Source: Ancylobacter polymorphus (lineage in GTDB: Bacteria; Pseudomonadota; Alphaproteobacteria; Rhizobiales; Xanthobacteraceae). From it: a DNA stretch of 64,000 nt. This document shows positions 19,567-28,401 of the stretch, piece by piece (positions within the stretch are counted from its first letter, which is position 1; each line of letters starts with the position of its first letter). The stretch is from contig NZ_JAUSUI010000006.1 in the NCBI RefSeq assembly GCF_030813495.1, forward strand, positions 186,001-250,000, read 5' to 3'. Both the position numbers and the translations under genes were made by a program. A model generated the notes under the pieces. It had not been told where the DNA came from, made no database searches, and saw nothing but the letters and a program-made list of their open reading frames with translations.

Positions 19567-20772
19567 TCAGGCGGCGGGCGCCTTGCGCAGGAACGCGTCC
19601 ATGCGCTCCAGCGCGCGGGAGATGTTCGCGGCCGAGTTGGCATAGGACAGGCGGATATAGCCCTCGCCGAACACGCCGAAATCCGGCCCGCCTATGGTGG
19701 CAACACCCGCCTCGTCCAGCAAGGCGGTGGCGAGCTTCTTGGCGGAGGTCCAGCCGGTGCCCGTGATGTTGGGGAAGGCGTAGAAGGCGCCCTTCGGCAC
19801 GGCGCAGCGCACGCCCGGCAGGGCGTTGAGCCCGTCCACCACCAGATGCCGCCGCCGGTCGAACTCGGCCACCATTTCCGCTACGCAATCCTGCGGCCCG
19901 GTGAGCGCCGCCAGCGCGCCGAACTGGGCGGGGGCGTTGACGCAGGACCAGGCATTGACCGCGAGCTTGCGCGCGGCATCGAACAGCCCTTCCGGCCACA
20001 GCGCCCAGCCGAGCCGCCAGCCGGTCATCGCATAGGTCTTTGACCAGCCATTGAGCAGGATCAGCCGGTCGCGGATCTCGGGATAGGCGAGCAAGGTGGT
20101 GTGCGCTTCCCCATCGAACAGGAACTGGTCGTAGATCTCATCGGAGAGGATCGCGACCTGCGGGTGCGCGGCCAGCCCGGCAATGAAGGCGTCGATCTCG
20201 GCCTTGGGGGTAACACCGCCGGTCGGGTTGGCCGGCGAGTTGAGGATGACGAGCCGCGTGCGCTCGGTGATGAGCGAGAGCGCCTCGGCGGCGGAGAAGC
20301 CGAACCCATTCTCCTCGCGCACCGGCACCGGCACCGGGGTGGCGCCGGTGAACTCGATCATCGAGCGGTAGATGGGAAAGCCGGGGTCGGGATAGAGGAT
20401 TTCCGCGCCGGGTTCGCCGAGCATGAGGATGGCGGAGAACATCGTCACCTTGCCGCCGGGCACGATCATCACCCGGCCGGGGTCGATGCCGAGGCCGAAG
20501 CGGCGTTCGATATCGCCCGCCACCGCCTCGCGCAGCGGCTCTATGCCGACGGAAGGGGTGTAGCCATGCTGGCCGTCGCGCAGCGCCTTGATGGCGGCTT
20601 CGACAATGTGGCCCGGCGTGGCGAAATCCGGCTGGCCGATGCCGAGATTGATGATGTCGCGGCCCTGCGCCGACAGGGCGGCGGCGCGCGCCAGCACGGC
20701 GAAGGCGTTCTCCTCGCCGATCCGCGCGAAGGCGGCGACGGGGTGGAGCGGCAGGCGGGCGTCTGGCGTCAT
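19567..20772 (-). CDS. Class I/II PLP-dependent aminotransferase
   Basis: 401 residues, fold-type I aminotransferase of the aspartate/alanine group. Visible: GQPDFATPGHI, YTPSVGIEPLREAV, the NSPANPTGG loop, SDEIYDQFLFDG, the PLP lysine in NGWSKTYAMTGWRLGW, and the carboxylate-binding Arg in YIRLSYANS. It should transfer amino groups between an amino acid and a 2-oxo acid in the cytoplasm; the specific pair cannot be deduced. Two ATGs lie side by side (20775, 20772); the second is better spaced from GAGG. Divergent from the acetyltransferase gene at 20913. Confidence 0.88.
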   Translation of the reverse strand: MTPDARLPLHPVAAFARIGEENAFAVLARAAALSAQGRDIINLGIGQPDFATPGHIVEAAIKALRDGQHGYTPSVGIEPLREAVAGDIERRFGLGIDPGRVMIVPGGKVTMFSAILMLGEPGAEILYPDPGFPIYRSMIEFTGATPVPVPVREENGFGFSAAEALSLITERTRLVILNSPANPTGGVTPKAEIDAFIAGLAAHPQVAILSDEIYDQFLFDGEAHTTLLAYPEIRDRLILLNGWSKTYAMTGWRLGWALWPEGLFDAARKLAVNAWSCVNAPAQFGALAALTGPQDCVAEMVAEFDRRRHLVVDGLNALPGVRCAVPKGAFYAFPNITGTGWTSAKKLATALLDEAGVATIGGPDFGVFGEGYIRLSYANSAANISRALERMDAFLRKAPAA

Positions 20773-20912
20773 CATGTCCTCGTTCGGCTTGCGTTGGCGT
20801 TTCGGTTGACGCGGCGCATCAAAGCTCTTGCAGTCTTTCGCAGTCGTGTCACACGGGAACGGGGCCGGGTTCAAGTGCGACGCCGGCCATGCGGGAGTAG
20901 GACAAGACGCCG

Positions 20913-22094
20913 ATGACTGGGCCGCAGAGTGAGCTTTCCGCACCGCCGGCGCTGCCGATCGGGCCCTTGGTCGATACCGCGCCGGCGCAGCGGCCCGTGC
21001 GCACGGTGCTCGCCGGCCGCTTCGTCGACCTCGTGCCCTTCGATCTCGACGCCCATGGGCCGGCGCTGTACGCCGCCAGCCATGGGCCGGAGAGCGAGGC
21101 CATCTTCGCCTATCTGCCCAATGGCCCCTATGCCGATTACGCCGCCTTCGCCGCCTATTACGGCCCGGCGGCGGAGCGCGACGACCCGCTGCTGTTCGCG
21201 ATCATCGACAAGGCGACCGGCGTCGCGGTGGGCCATGCGACCTATCTGCGGATCGACCCGGCGAACCGCTGCATCGAGGTCGGCCATATCCTCTACACGC
21301 CGGCGCTGATGCGCACGCCGGGCGGCACGGAAGCCATGTATCTCATGGCCCGCCATGTGTTCGAGACCCTGGGCTATCGCCGCTATGAGTGGAAGTGCAA
21401 CGCGCTCAATGCCCCCTCGCGCCGGGCGGCGGAACGCTATGGCTTCCGTTTCGAGGGGATTTTCCGCCACCACATGATCATCAAGGGCCGCAATCGCGAC
21501 ACGGCGTGGTTCTCCATCCTCGAAGAGGAATGGCCGCAGATCGCGGTGGCGATGGAGACATGGCTGGCACCGGAGAATTTCGACGCCGCCGGCCGGCAGC
21601 TGGTCTCGCTCTCCGTGCTCAACGCCCGCACGCTTGAGGTGGAAGGGCGCGCGCTGCGCCGCGCCGACCTTGCCGATCTTCCCGCCGTCGAGACGCTGCA
21701 GCGCGCCGCCTATGCCCGCAACCGCATCCTGCTCGGTGTCGAGCCGGTGCCGCTGCTGTGGGATTATGCCCGCGTGTTCCGCGAGCGCGAGGTGTGGGTG
21801 CTGGACGGCGCCGACGGCATCGCTGCCGTCGCCATTCTCCAGCCGCGCGGCGACGACCTGCTGGCCGACAGCCTCGCCGCCTGCCCGCGCGCGCAGGGCT
21901 TCGGCCATGGCAATCTGCTGCTGGCGGCGGCCGAGGCGCGGGCCCGCGCCCTCGGGCGGCACACGGTGCGGCTGTATACGGGCGAGCCGCTGGAAGCCAA
22001 CATCAACTGGTACCGCCGCAAGGGTTACGCCATCGAGCGGGTGGAGCAACTGCCCGACCGGCGGCTGGTGCATATGGCCAAGCCGCTGGGGTGA
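20913..22094 (+). CDS. Tandem two-domain GNAT N-acetyltransferase
   Basis: 393 residues with two acetyltransferase domains. The first (about 30-225) is RimJ/RimL-like: LAGRFVDLVPFD, the GHATYLRIDPANRCIEVGHI strand, and WKCNALNAPSRRAAERYGF. The second (about 243-390) is a different GNAT type: LEVEGRALRRADLADLPAVE, the acetyl-CoA loop ACPRAQGFGHGNLLLAAAE, and YTGEPLEANINWYRRKGYAI. The second domain would fit an ordinary single-domain GNAT, so this is a fusion of two unrelated subfamilies. Substrates are unknown. It is followed 107 bp later by map, whose product removes N-terminal methionine; a role in N-terminal protein acetylation is a guess. Confidence 0.82.
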   Translation: MTGPQSELSAPPALPIGPLVDTAPAQRPVRTVLAGRFVDLVPFDLDAHGPALYAASHGPESEAIFAYLPNGPYADYAAFAAYYGPAAERDDPLLFAIIDKATGVAVGHATYLRIDPANRCIEVGHILYTPALMRTPGGTEAMYLMARHVFETLGYRRYEWKCNALNAPSRRAAERYGFRFEGIFRHHMIIKGRNRDTAWFSILEEEWPQIAVAMETWLAPENFDAAGRQLVSLSVLNARTLEVEGRALRRADLADLPAVETLQRAAYARNRILLGVEPVPLLWDYARVFREREVWVLDGADGIAAVAILQPRGDDLLADSLAACPRAQGFGHGNLLLAAAEARARALGRHTVRLYTGEPLEANINWYRRKGYAIERVEQLPDRRLVHMAKPLG

Positions 22095-22201
22095 GGGCGA
22101 TGCGCGGGCCGTTTGGCGCGCGCTTTCCTTGCGCCAGCGCGCGGATGGCTTACATTCGGGGCGCACCTTCGCCCTGACCCCGTGCTTTTGGACGTTCGAC
22201 G

Positions 22202-23029
22202 ATGAGCTATGTGGAGGCGGCCGGCGCGCCGCTGCGCAAGACCGGCCATATCAAGCTGCATGGCCCCGAGGGCTTTGCTGGCATGCGCAAGGCCGGGCAG
22301 CTGACGGCGCAGGCGCTCGACCTCGTGCATGAACTGGTGGCGCCGGGCGTGACCACCGACGCCATCGACCGGCTGGTGTTCGACTTCGCCATGGACCATG
22401 GCGCGCTGCCGGCGACGCTGATGTATCGCGGCTACCGCAAATCCACCTGCACCTCGATCAACCATGTCGTCTGCCATGGCATTCCCAACGACAAGCCGCT
22501 GCGTGAGGGCGACATCGTCAATGTCGATGTGACGCTGATCGTCGATGGCTGGTATGGCGATTCGAGCCGCATGTATCCGGTGGGCGAGATTCCCCGCCGC
22601 GCCGAGCGGCTGCTGGACGTGACCTATGAATCGCTGATGCGAGGCATCGCCGAGGTGAAGCCCGGCAACCATGTCGGCGATATCGGCGCGGCGATCCAGG
22701 ATTTCGTCGAGCCGCTGCATATGAGCGTGGTGCGCGATTTCTGCGGACACGGCGTCGGCCAGGTGTTCCACGACGAGCCTAACATCGTGCATGTCGGCCG
22801 GCGCGGCGACGGGCCGGAACTGATGCCCGGCATGATCTTCACCATCGAGCCGATGATCAATCTCGGCCGCCCGCATGTGAAGGTGCTGTCCGACGGCTGG
22901 ACGGCGGTGACGCGCGACCGTTCGCTCTCCGCCCAGTTCGAGCACACGGTGGGCGTGACGGAGACGGGGTGCGAGATCTTCACCCTCTCGCCCAAGGGCT
23001 ATCACAAGCCGATCTTCAGCAACGACTGA
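22202..23029 (+). CDS. map: Type I methionine aminopeptidase
   Basis: 275 residues. Removes the initiator methionine from new proteins using two metal ions. Ligands appear in order: Asp in [11 protein letters not shown], Asp in WYGDSSRMY, His in GHGVGQVFH, Glu in [10 protein letters not shown] and Glu in QFEHTVGVT. The bacterial signature [19 protein letters not shown] is intact. The N-terminus is slightly extended ([20 protein letters not shown]), as in other Alphaproteobacteria. Start ATG 22202. radC follows after 17 bp, so the two are probably co-transcribed. Confidence 0.97.
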   Translation: MSYVEAAGAPLRKTGHIKLHGPEGFAGMRKAGQLTAQALDLVHELVAPGVTTDAIDRLVFDFAMDHGALPATLMYRGYRKSTCTSINHVVCHGIPNDKPLREGDIVNVDVTLIVDGWYGDSSRMYPVGEIPRRAERLLDVTYESLMRGIAEVKPGNHVGDIGAAIQDFVEPLHMSVVRDFCGHGVGQVFHDEPNIVHVGRRGDGPELMPGMIFTIEPMINLGRPHVKVLSDGWTAVTRDRSLSAQFEHTVGVTETGCEIFTLSPKGYHKPIFSND

Positions 23030-23046
23030 GCGGGGCCGGGGCCGGC

Positions 23047-23814
23047 ATGGCGCGCAACGGAGCAGGGCGCAGCGGCGGCCGCGAGGCCGCGCCGGGGTCC
23101 GCCGGAAGCGAGCCGGCCGCCCCTTCCGGCTTCGACGAGGCGGAGCCGCATTTTCTCGGCCATCGCGAGCGGCTGCGCGAGCGCTTCCGCAGCGGGGGCG
23201 GGGAGGCGCTGCCGGACTACGAACTGCTCGAACTCGTGCTGTTCCGCGCCGTGCCGCGCGCCGATGTGAAGCCGCTCGCCAAGGCGCTGATCGACCGTTT
23301 CGGCTCCTTCGCCGAGGCGATCAGCGCCCCGCCCGGACGGCTGCGCGAGGTGAAGGGGGTGGGCGAAGCCATCATCACCGAGCTGAAGCTGATCGGCGCG
23401 GCGGTGGAGCGGGTGACACGGGGACAGGTGCGCGCCCGCCCGGTGCTCTCCTCCTGGAGCGCGGTCATCGCCCATTGCCGGGCCAGTATGGCCTTTGTCG
23501 AGCAGGAACAGTTCCGCATCCTGTTCCTCGACAAGCGCAACCAGCTCATCCTCGACGAGGTCCAACAGCGCGGCACGGTAGACCACACGCCCGTCTATCC
23601 GCGCGAAGTGGTGAAGCGCGCGCTGGAAGTGGCGGCGAGCGCGATCATTCTCGTCCACAACCACCCGAGCGGCGATCCCACGCCGTCCCATGCCGACATC
23701 CAGATGACCAAGACCATCATCGACGTGGCCAAGCCGCTCGGCATCGAGGTGCATGACCACATCATCGTCGGCAAGGACGGCCACGCCTCCCTGCGCGGGC
23801 TGCGGCTGATCTGA
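23047..23814 (+). CDS. radC: RadC-family JAB-domain protein
   Basis: 255 residues from ATG 23047. An HhH-like N-terminal part (about 35-110, [28 protein letters not shown]) leads into the JAB/MPN+ metalloprotease-like domain (about 130-255). The JAMM motif is complete: Glu in [13 protein letters not shown], then [14 protein letters not shown]. The protein is common in bacteria but its role in DNA repair is not established; isopeptidase or nuclease activity is only suggested by the fold. The first 35 residues are low-complexity. It follows map by 17 bp and converges on the amine oxidase gene with only eight bases between the stops. Confidence 0.93.
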   Translation: MARNGAGRSGGREAAPGSAGSEPAAPSGFDEAEPHFLGHRERLRERFRSGGGEALPDYELLELVLFRAVPRADVKPLAKALIDRFGSFAEAISAPPGRLREVKGVGEAIITELKLIGAAVERVTRGQVRARPVLSSWSAVIAHCRASMAFVEQEQFRILFLDKRNQLILDEVQQRGTVDHTPVYPREVVKRALEVAASAIILVHNHPSGDPTPSHADIQMTKTIIDVAKPLGIEVHDHIIVGKDGHASLRGLRLI

Positions 23815-23822
23815 CGTCTCCG

Positions 23823-25298
23823 TCAGCGCGCGCCGGAAAGCGGGCGCGCCTCCGGGTCGATCTGCCGGGCGGCGCGCAGGCCGGATTCGATGGCGCCCTC
23901 CACCCAGCCGGTCTTCAGCGTGGTGAAATCGCCGGCGAAATGGATGCGCCCCTCCGGGGCGGTCCATTCCTTCACCATCCAGCCGCCGCCGACCGGGGTG
24001 GAGCCGAAGGAGCCGCGAATCCAGGGCTGTTCGCTCCAGGCGAAATCGCTGACGCTGACGACGTCGCCGAGCAGGCCCGGCAGGTCCTGCTGGAAGAGGT
24101 CCACCACCTGCTGCGCGCGCACCTCGCGCGGGGCGGCGAGCACACGGTCGGCATTCTCGCCATTGAGGTAGAGGAAACCGCTGCCATGGCCGCCGGGTTC
24201 GTTGCCGGTGATGTCGATGAAGCGCTCCCACGGCCGGTCGCCGCCGGCCATCGGCCAGCCGCGCACATTATGGGCGAGCCAGGTCGGTTCACGGGTCTTG
24301 ACGATGACCTTGACCGTCTTGTCCCACTCCATCTCGGCGAACATGCGTGCCTTGCCGGCGGACCAGGCGGGCGCGACCTCGACCTCGTCCATCACGCTGA
24401 AGGGGATGGTAGAGACGATGGCGTCGCCGGTGAACTCCTTGCCGTCCTTGGTGCCGACGCGAATGCGCGGGCCGGTCTGGTCGATGCGGACCACCTGCGC
24501 GTCGAGCACGATGTTGCTACGGCCGAGAGCATTGGCCATCGCCATCGGCAGGCGGTTATTGCCGCCCTGGATGCGGAACACGTTCTGATCGCCGAAATGA
24601 TAGGCGAGATCGGGAATGATGCTGAGCGTCTGCGCGTAGGGGGTGAACAGCCCGGCATTGGCGGCGAGCAGCTTGAGGAAGGCGGGCGAGGCGCCCACCG
24701 GCCGCAGCAGGTCTTCCAGCGTGATGTCGTCCAGTCGGTCGAGCAGGTCCTCGTCCGGCCAGTCGGGGCTCAGCACGGTGTTGGTGTCGAGCCCGGCGCG
24801 GAACAGATAGCGGTTGAGATTGGCGGAGACGGTGACGTTGCGCTCTTCCGCCGTCAGGTCCCACGGCCAGTTGGTGATGTCGGCGGATTTCGCCGTCTTG
24901 CCGTCCACCATATAGACCGGCAGCCCGTCATTCAGGCTGAGCAGCGGCAGGTTGAAATGGCGCACATAGTTCAGCACCAGCGGCATGTCGGAGCGGAAAT
25001 GGCCGCCGCCCGCCTCGGTGAACATGCCATCGCCCAAGGGCAGGGAGAGCAGCCGGCCGCCGATGCGTCCCTGCCGCTCGATCACCGTCACCTTGTGGCC
25101 GCGCCGTTGCAGCGAAAGCGCCGCGGTGAGGCCGGACATGCCGGCGCCGAGCACCAGAACCTCGATGGGGTTGCCGGTGCGCGCCTGCGCCCGCGCCGGT
25201 GCCGCCAGCGGCGGGGCGGCGAGCGCCCCCAAGGTCGCGGCGGTGCCGGCCAGCAGCGCGCGGCGCGAGAAGCCACGGGGGGGCGTATCGGTCGTCAT
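23823..25298 (-). CDS. Tat-exported FAD-dependent amine oxidase
   Basis: 491 residues. A twin-arginine signal peptide (SRRALLAGTAATLGALAAPP) points to folded export to the periplasm with FAD already bound. The Rossmann FAD site follows: VLVLGAGMSGLTAALSLQRRG, the ERQGRIGGRLLS linker, and near the C-terminus GRIHFAGDFTTLKTGWVEGA. This is the flavin amine oxidase family (monoamine oxidase, L-amino acid oxidase, tryptophan oxidase). The substrate is not predictable. Such enzymes release H2O2, ammonia and an oxo acid or aldehyde. Start ATG 25298 follows GGTGGAGC. The upstream gene (gap 74 bp, same strand) encodes a secreted inhibitor-like protein. Confidence 0.86.
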   Translation of the reverse strand: MTTDTPPRGFSRRALLAGTAATLGALAAPPLAAPARAQARTGNPIEVLVLGAGMSGLTAALSLQRRGHKVTVIERQGRIGGRLLSLPLGDGMFTEAGGGHFRSDMPLVLNYVRHFNLPLLSLNDGLPVYMVDGKTAKSADITNWPWDLTAEERNVTVSANLNRYLFRAGLDTNTVLSPDWPDEDLLDRLDDITLEDLLRPVGASPAFLKLLAANAGLFTPYAQTLSIIPDLAYHFGDQNVFRIQGGNNRLPMAMANALGRSNIVLDAQVVRIDQTGPRIRVGTKDGKEFTGDAIVSTIPFSVMDEVEVAPAWSAGKARMFAEMEWDKTVKVIVKTREPTWLAHNVRGWPMAGGDRPWERFIDITGNEPGGHGSGFLYLNGENADRVLAAPREVRAQQVVDLFQQDLPGLLGDVVSVSDFAWSEQPWIRGSFGSTPVGGGWMVKEWTAPEGRIHFAGDFTTLKTGWVEGAIESGLRAARQIDPEARPLSGAR

Positions 25299-25372
25299 CG
25301 GTTCAAGCTCCACCTTGCCGGTACGGCATCTAGCAGGAGATGGTTCAAAAGTCTCGCATCTAGCGGCGCGGC

Positions 25373-26116
25373 TCAGGGGCGGCTCAGCAGCAGCGGCTTT
25401 CCTTCTTCCGGCGGCACTTTCTCCCAGCCGCCGTCTTCCTGCGCGGCGAAGCGCAGGCCCTCGCCGCGCGCGGTGAGCAGCACCAGGCTGCCGCCGTCGA
25501 GCCGCCAGCGATCCGGCGCCAGCGCCACCAGCCGCGCCGGGCAGCCGGCGGCGAGCCGGGCGCGGAAAGTGCCGCCGCCGGCCTCGGCATCGGTGAGTTC
25601 GAGCCGGCACAGCGGCTTGCCCGCCTGCTCGGCCATGTCCCAGACCCCCACGAGATCGGCGGCGTGCAGCGCGGGATCGGCGAGGCGCGGATTGACGAGG
25701 AAATACACCCCGTCGCCCTCGCGCAGCGCCTCCCAGGTGCCGCCGACGCCCTCAGTAAACTCCGCCACCAGCGCGCCATCCGGCCCCTGCAGCCGGATGG
25801 CATTGCCGGGGCCGGGCGACCAGGAAGCGATGTCGACACTGAACAGGATGGCGCCGGCGCAGGCCTGCCGGTCGAGGGCGACCTCGAAGCGCGCCGGGCT
25901 GCGGGCTCGGCCCTGCGGTTTTTCGGACAGGGTGAGAAGACACATCCGGTCGCCATCGGCATTGGTCAGCCGGTAGTCGGCCGCGAGCGAGGCCGGCGCG
26001 GGAATGTCGCTCTCCTGCGCGCGCGCCGGTGCCGCGACGGCAAGCGCGACGGCAAGCGCGAGGGCTCCGGCGCCGACACGCGGGCGGCAGCGGGCGAGGC
26101 GGCGGGGCGCCGGCAT
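25373..26116 (-). CDS. Secreted protein with two AprI/Inh-type protease-inhibitor domains
   Basis: 247 residues with a signal peptide ending near APARAQ. Two similar beta-barrel-like domains follow: about 40-140 (DYRLTNADGDRMCLLTLSEK ... FSVDIASWSPG ... GDGVYFLV) and about 150-245 (LVGVWDMAEQAGKPLCRLEL ... LAPDRWRLDGGSLVLL). Each has the W/L-x-L start, a Cys pair and the LxxxGxxW pattern of the Inh/AprI metalloprotease-inhibitor family (MEROPS I38). Known members are single-domain periplasmic inhibitors of serralysin-type proteases; no such protease gene is nearby. Start ATG 26116, 11 bp after the hydroxyacid dehydrogenase stop. The family call is by pattern only. Confidence 0.65.
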   Translation of the reverse strand: MPAPRRLARCRPRVGAGALALAVALAVAAPARAQESDIPAPASLAADYRLTNADGDRMCLLTLSEKPQGRARSPARFEVALDRQACAGAILFSVDIASWSPGPGNAIRLQGPDGALVAEFTEGVGGTWEALREGDGVYFLVNPRLADPALHAADLVGVWDMAEQAGKPLCRLELTDAEAGGGTFRARLAAGCPARLVALAPDRWRLDGGSLVLLTARGEGLRFAAQEDGGWEKVPPEEGKPLLLSRP

Positions 26117-26127
26117 GGGCGTCGCCC

Positions 26128-27111
26128 TCAGCCGGCCGGCTTCACGGGCGTCTCCGGCACCGGGGTCAGCACCGGCTTGCCCGCCGCCCAGGCGAGGAGG
26201 TTGTCGACCACAAGCTGGCCCATGGCGTTGCGCGTGACATGGGTGGCGGAGGCGACATGCGGCAGCAGCACGACATTGTCCATGCCGATCAGCGCTTCCG
26301 GGACATGCGGCTCGTTGGCGAACACGTCGAGCCCGGCGGCGGCGATGGTGCCGTCTTCCAAGGCCTTCACCAGCGCCGGCTCGTCCACCACCGAGCCGCG
26401 CGCGACATTGATCAGCACGCCCTTCGGGCCGAGCGCCGCCAGCACCTCGGCATTGATCATGCGGTCGGTTTCGAGCCCGCCCGGCACGATGACGATGAGC
26501 GCGTCGACATCCTTCGCCAGCGCGACCAGCTCGGGATAATGGGTATAGGGCACATCCGCGACGGGACGGCGGCTGTGATAGGCGATGGGCCGGCCGAAGC
26601 CTTCCAGCCGGCGGGCGATGGCGCGGCCGATGCGGCCCATGCCGACAATGCCGAGCGTGCGGTCGCGCAGGGTGGCGGTGAGCGGGAAGCCGCCGGCGGG
26701 CCACTTGCCCTCGCGCAGATGCCGCTCGGCCTGGGGAATCTGGCGGATGGTGGCGAGCAGCAGGCCGACGGTGAGGTCGGCCACCTCGTCGTCGAGCACG
26801 CCGGGGGTGTTGGTGACCACCACGCCGCGCCGGCCGGCCGCCTCGGCATCCACAGAATCATAGCCGACGCCGAAATTGGCGACGATTTCCAGCGCCGGCA
26901 AACGGGCCATCAGCGCCTCGGTCACCCGGCGGGCACCGCCGCCGGTGGAACCGACGCCGGTGGCGACGGCGCGGATGCGCGGGCCGACCTCCGTCAGCAT
27001 CAGCTCGGCGTCCGGCGCGTCGAGCCGGTGAACCGTGAAGTGCTCGTTCAGCTGCGCCTCGATCATGCCCATCATCGGGCCGGTCTGGAGAAGGTCTGGG
27101 CGGCCGGACAT
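26128..27111 (-). CDS. D-isomer-specific 2-hydroxyacid dehydrogenase (glyoxylate/hydroxypyruvate reductase type)
   Basis: 327 residues. The NAD(P) domain (about 105-285) has GIVGMGRIGRAIARRLEGFG, then a basic SRRP after the second strand, which favours NADPH. Catalytic residues of the family are present: Arg in NVARGSVVD, Glu in FANEPHVP, and His in LLPHVASATH. This combination fits GhrB/GyaR-like reductases of glyoxylate and hydroxypyruvate. A role in removing glyoxylate or hydroxypyruvate made by the oxalate/Gcl route is an inference. Start ATG 27111. Flanked upstream by a MarR regulator (gap 88 bp), downstream by the AprI-like gene. Confidence 0.87.
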   Translation of the reverse strand: MSGRPDLLQTGPMMGMIEAQLNEHFTVHRLDAPDAELMLTEVGPRIRAVATGVGSTGGGARRVTEALMARLPALEIVANFGVGYDSVDAEAAGRRGVVVTNTPGVLDDEVADLTVGLLLATIRQIPQAERHLREGKWPAGGFPLTATLRDRTLGIVGMGRIGRAIARRLEGFGRPIAYHSRRPVADVPYTHYPELVALAKDVDALIVIVPGGLETDRMINAEVLAALGPKGVLINVARGSVVDEPALVKALEDGTIAAAGLDVFANEPHVPEALIGMDNVVLLPHVASATHVTRNAMGQLVVDNLLAWAAGKPVLTPVPETPVKPAG

Positions 27112-27199
27112 GGGACACTCCTGCGCGGAAAGGGGCCGACATTCCTCACCAAAGCCGGGCCGGTTTCAAGCCCGATTCGGCGGAAGGCGCCTTTCGCGT

Positions 27200-27694
27200 T
27201 CAGGCGGTCTCTTCCTCGGCCGCGTCCTCGGCGTCCTCGTCCGCCTCGGTCGTCGCGGCGCCGAGCTGGGCGGAGAGGTTGCGGTCGATCTTGCGCAGCA
27301 TCTTGCGGAAACGCCTGCGGTCCTTGCCGTCGAGGCCGGCGGTCATCGTGTCTTCGATGGAGTCGGAAATGGCGTCGATCGCCTCGGCGCGGTGGCGACC
27401 TTCCTCGGTCAGATGCACCCGCACCAGCCGGGCATCGCCCTCGGAGGCGCGGCGCACCAGCAGCCCTTGCGCGGAGAGGCGGCCGACCGTCTTCGACGCG
27501 GTAGGCGGGCGCACCTTCAGGGCGGCGGCCAGCTCGCTCATGGTGCGGCCGTCACTTTCGCAGAGCAGCTTGAGTACCGTTTCCTGACCGGGAAACAGCC
27601 CGACATCCTGAAGGCGCCGTGCCGCCAGAGCGCGCTGAAGCCGCGCGACGTGATGCAGCCGCTGGCCAATCTTCTTGTCGAAGCCGTCCTTCAT
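27200..27694 (-). CDS. MarR-family transcriptional regulator
   Basis: 164 residues from ATG 27694, chosen for AGGGA upstream; ATGs at 27709 and 27718 would extend it slightly. Winged helix-turn-helix at about 45-110 (MSELAAALKVRPPTASKTVG, LVRRASEGDARLVRVHLTEEG). It ends in a very acidic tail (TEADEDAEDAAEEE). The ligand is unknown. Just upstream lies a 19-bp inverted repeat (27737-27755), a likely autoregulatory operator. It is downstream of the ABC/amidohydrolase operon and upstream of the hydroxyacid dehydrogenase, so it could control either. Confidence 0.85.
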   Translation of the reverse strand: MKDGFDKKIGQRLHHVARLQRALAARRLQDVGLFPGQETVLKLLCESDGRTMSELAAALKVRPPTASKTVGRLSAQGLLVRRASEGDARLVRVHLTEEGRHRAEAIDAISDSIEDTMTAGLDGKDRRRFRKMLRKIDRNLSAQLGAATTEADEDAEDAAEEETA

Positions 27695-27736
27695 GGGCGT
27701 CCCTGCCATCCAATGCACGCCACGGTACCATTATCT

Positions 27737-27755
27737 AATGCGAAAATAACGCATT
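27737..27755. promoter_or_regulatory. Inverted repeat AATGCG-N7-CGCATT upstream of marR
   Basis: Perfect 6-bp arms around an A/T-rich 7-bp spacer, 43 bp upstream of the MarR start codon in the 119-bp gap between 27695 and 27813. The size and A/T centre fit MarR operators. Confidence 0.5.
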
Positions 27756-27813
27756 GCCGTGACACAAACACCGATGCCAGCGAAAGATCGCCCGGCAAAG
27801 AGGGCGCGCGGCG

Positions 27814-28401
27814 TCAGAGCCGGGCGAAACGGGCCTCGACCTTGGCCAGGAAGGCGGCGCGGCGCTCGGCACTGGCGGAATCCATGCTGTGCAGCGCCAG
27901 CCAAAGCTTGCGCGCGCGCGGGTGGATGATGCCGCCAATGCCGTCGAGCAGGATGCGCCGGCCGGGCTGGCCGATCCACAGCCACCAGTACCAGGGCGAA
28001 CCGAGCGAACTCACCGCCGCCAGCACGCGGATATTGGTCAGCCGGCGTTCCAGCGAGCGAAAGGGCTTGGGCATGCCGAAGGTTTCGTGCGGCACCAGTA
28101 CCCGCTCCAACCAGCCCTTGAGCATGGCGGGAGGGCCGTACCACCAGGTGGGCGCGACGAAGATGAGGGCGTCGGCCTGCTTCACCCGTTCGAGATGACC
28201 GGCGATGCGGACCGTGTTGAGGCCGGGCTCGTGATAGGCGAGCCGCTCCTCGCGGCCCATCACCGGATCGACGCCCTCGCCATAGAGGTCGAGCAGGTCC
28301 ACCTCATGGCCGGCGGCCATCAGCCCCCTAATAACCGCGTCGCGGACGCCGGCGGTGAAGCTCTCCGCCACCGGGTGGCAATAGACGACAAGCGCGCGCA
28401 T
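27814..28401 (-). CDS. Flavodoxin-fold NAD(P)H oxidoreductase (quinone reductase type)
   Basis: 195 residues, Flavodoxin_2 family (MdaB, NQO1, KefF-type). It starts with the FMN/FAD phosphate site (VVYCHPVAESFTAGVRDAV) and carries PTWWYGPPAMLKGWLERVL, which is the family signature. Two-electron reduction of quinones or other acceptors in the cytoplasm is expected. It overlaps the stop of the FAD-linked oxidase gene by one base (TGATG) and is the last gene of the operon that starts at 33797. Its place next to a flavin oxidase suggests electron handling for the same pathway. Confidence 0.83.
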   Translation of the reverse strand: MRALVVYCHPVAESFTAGVRDAVIRGLMAAGHEVDLLDLYGEGVDPVMGREERLAYHEPGLNTVRIAGHLERVKQADALIFVAPTWWYGPPAMLKGWLERVLVPHETFGMPKPFRSLERRLTNIRVLAAVSSLGSPWYWWLWIGQPGRRILLDGIGGIIHPRARKLWLALHSMDSASAERRAAFLAKVEARFARL

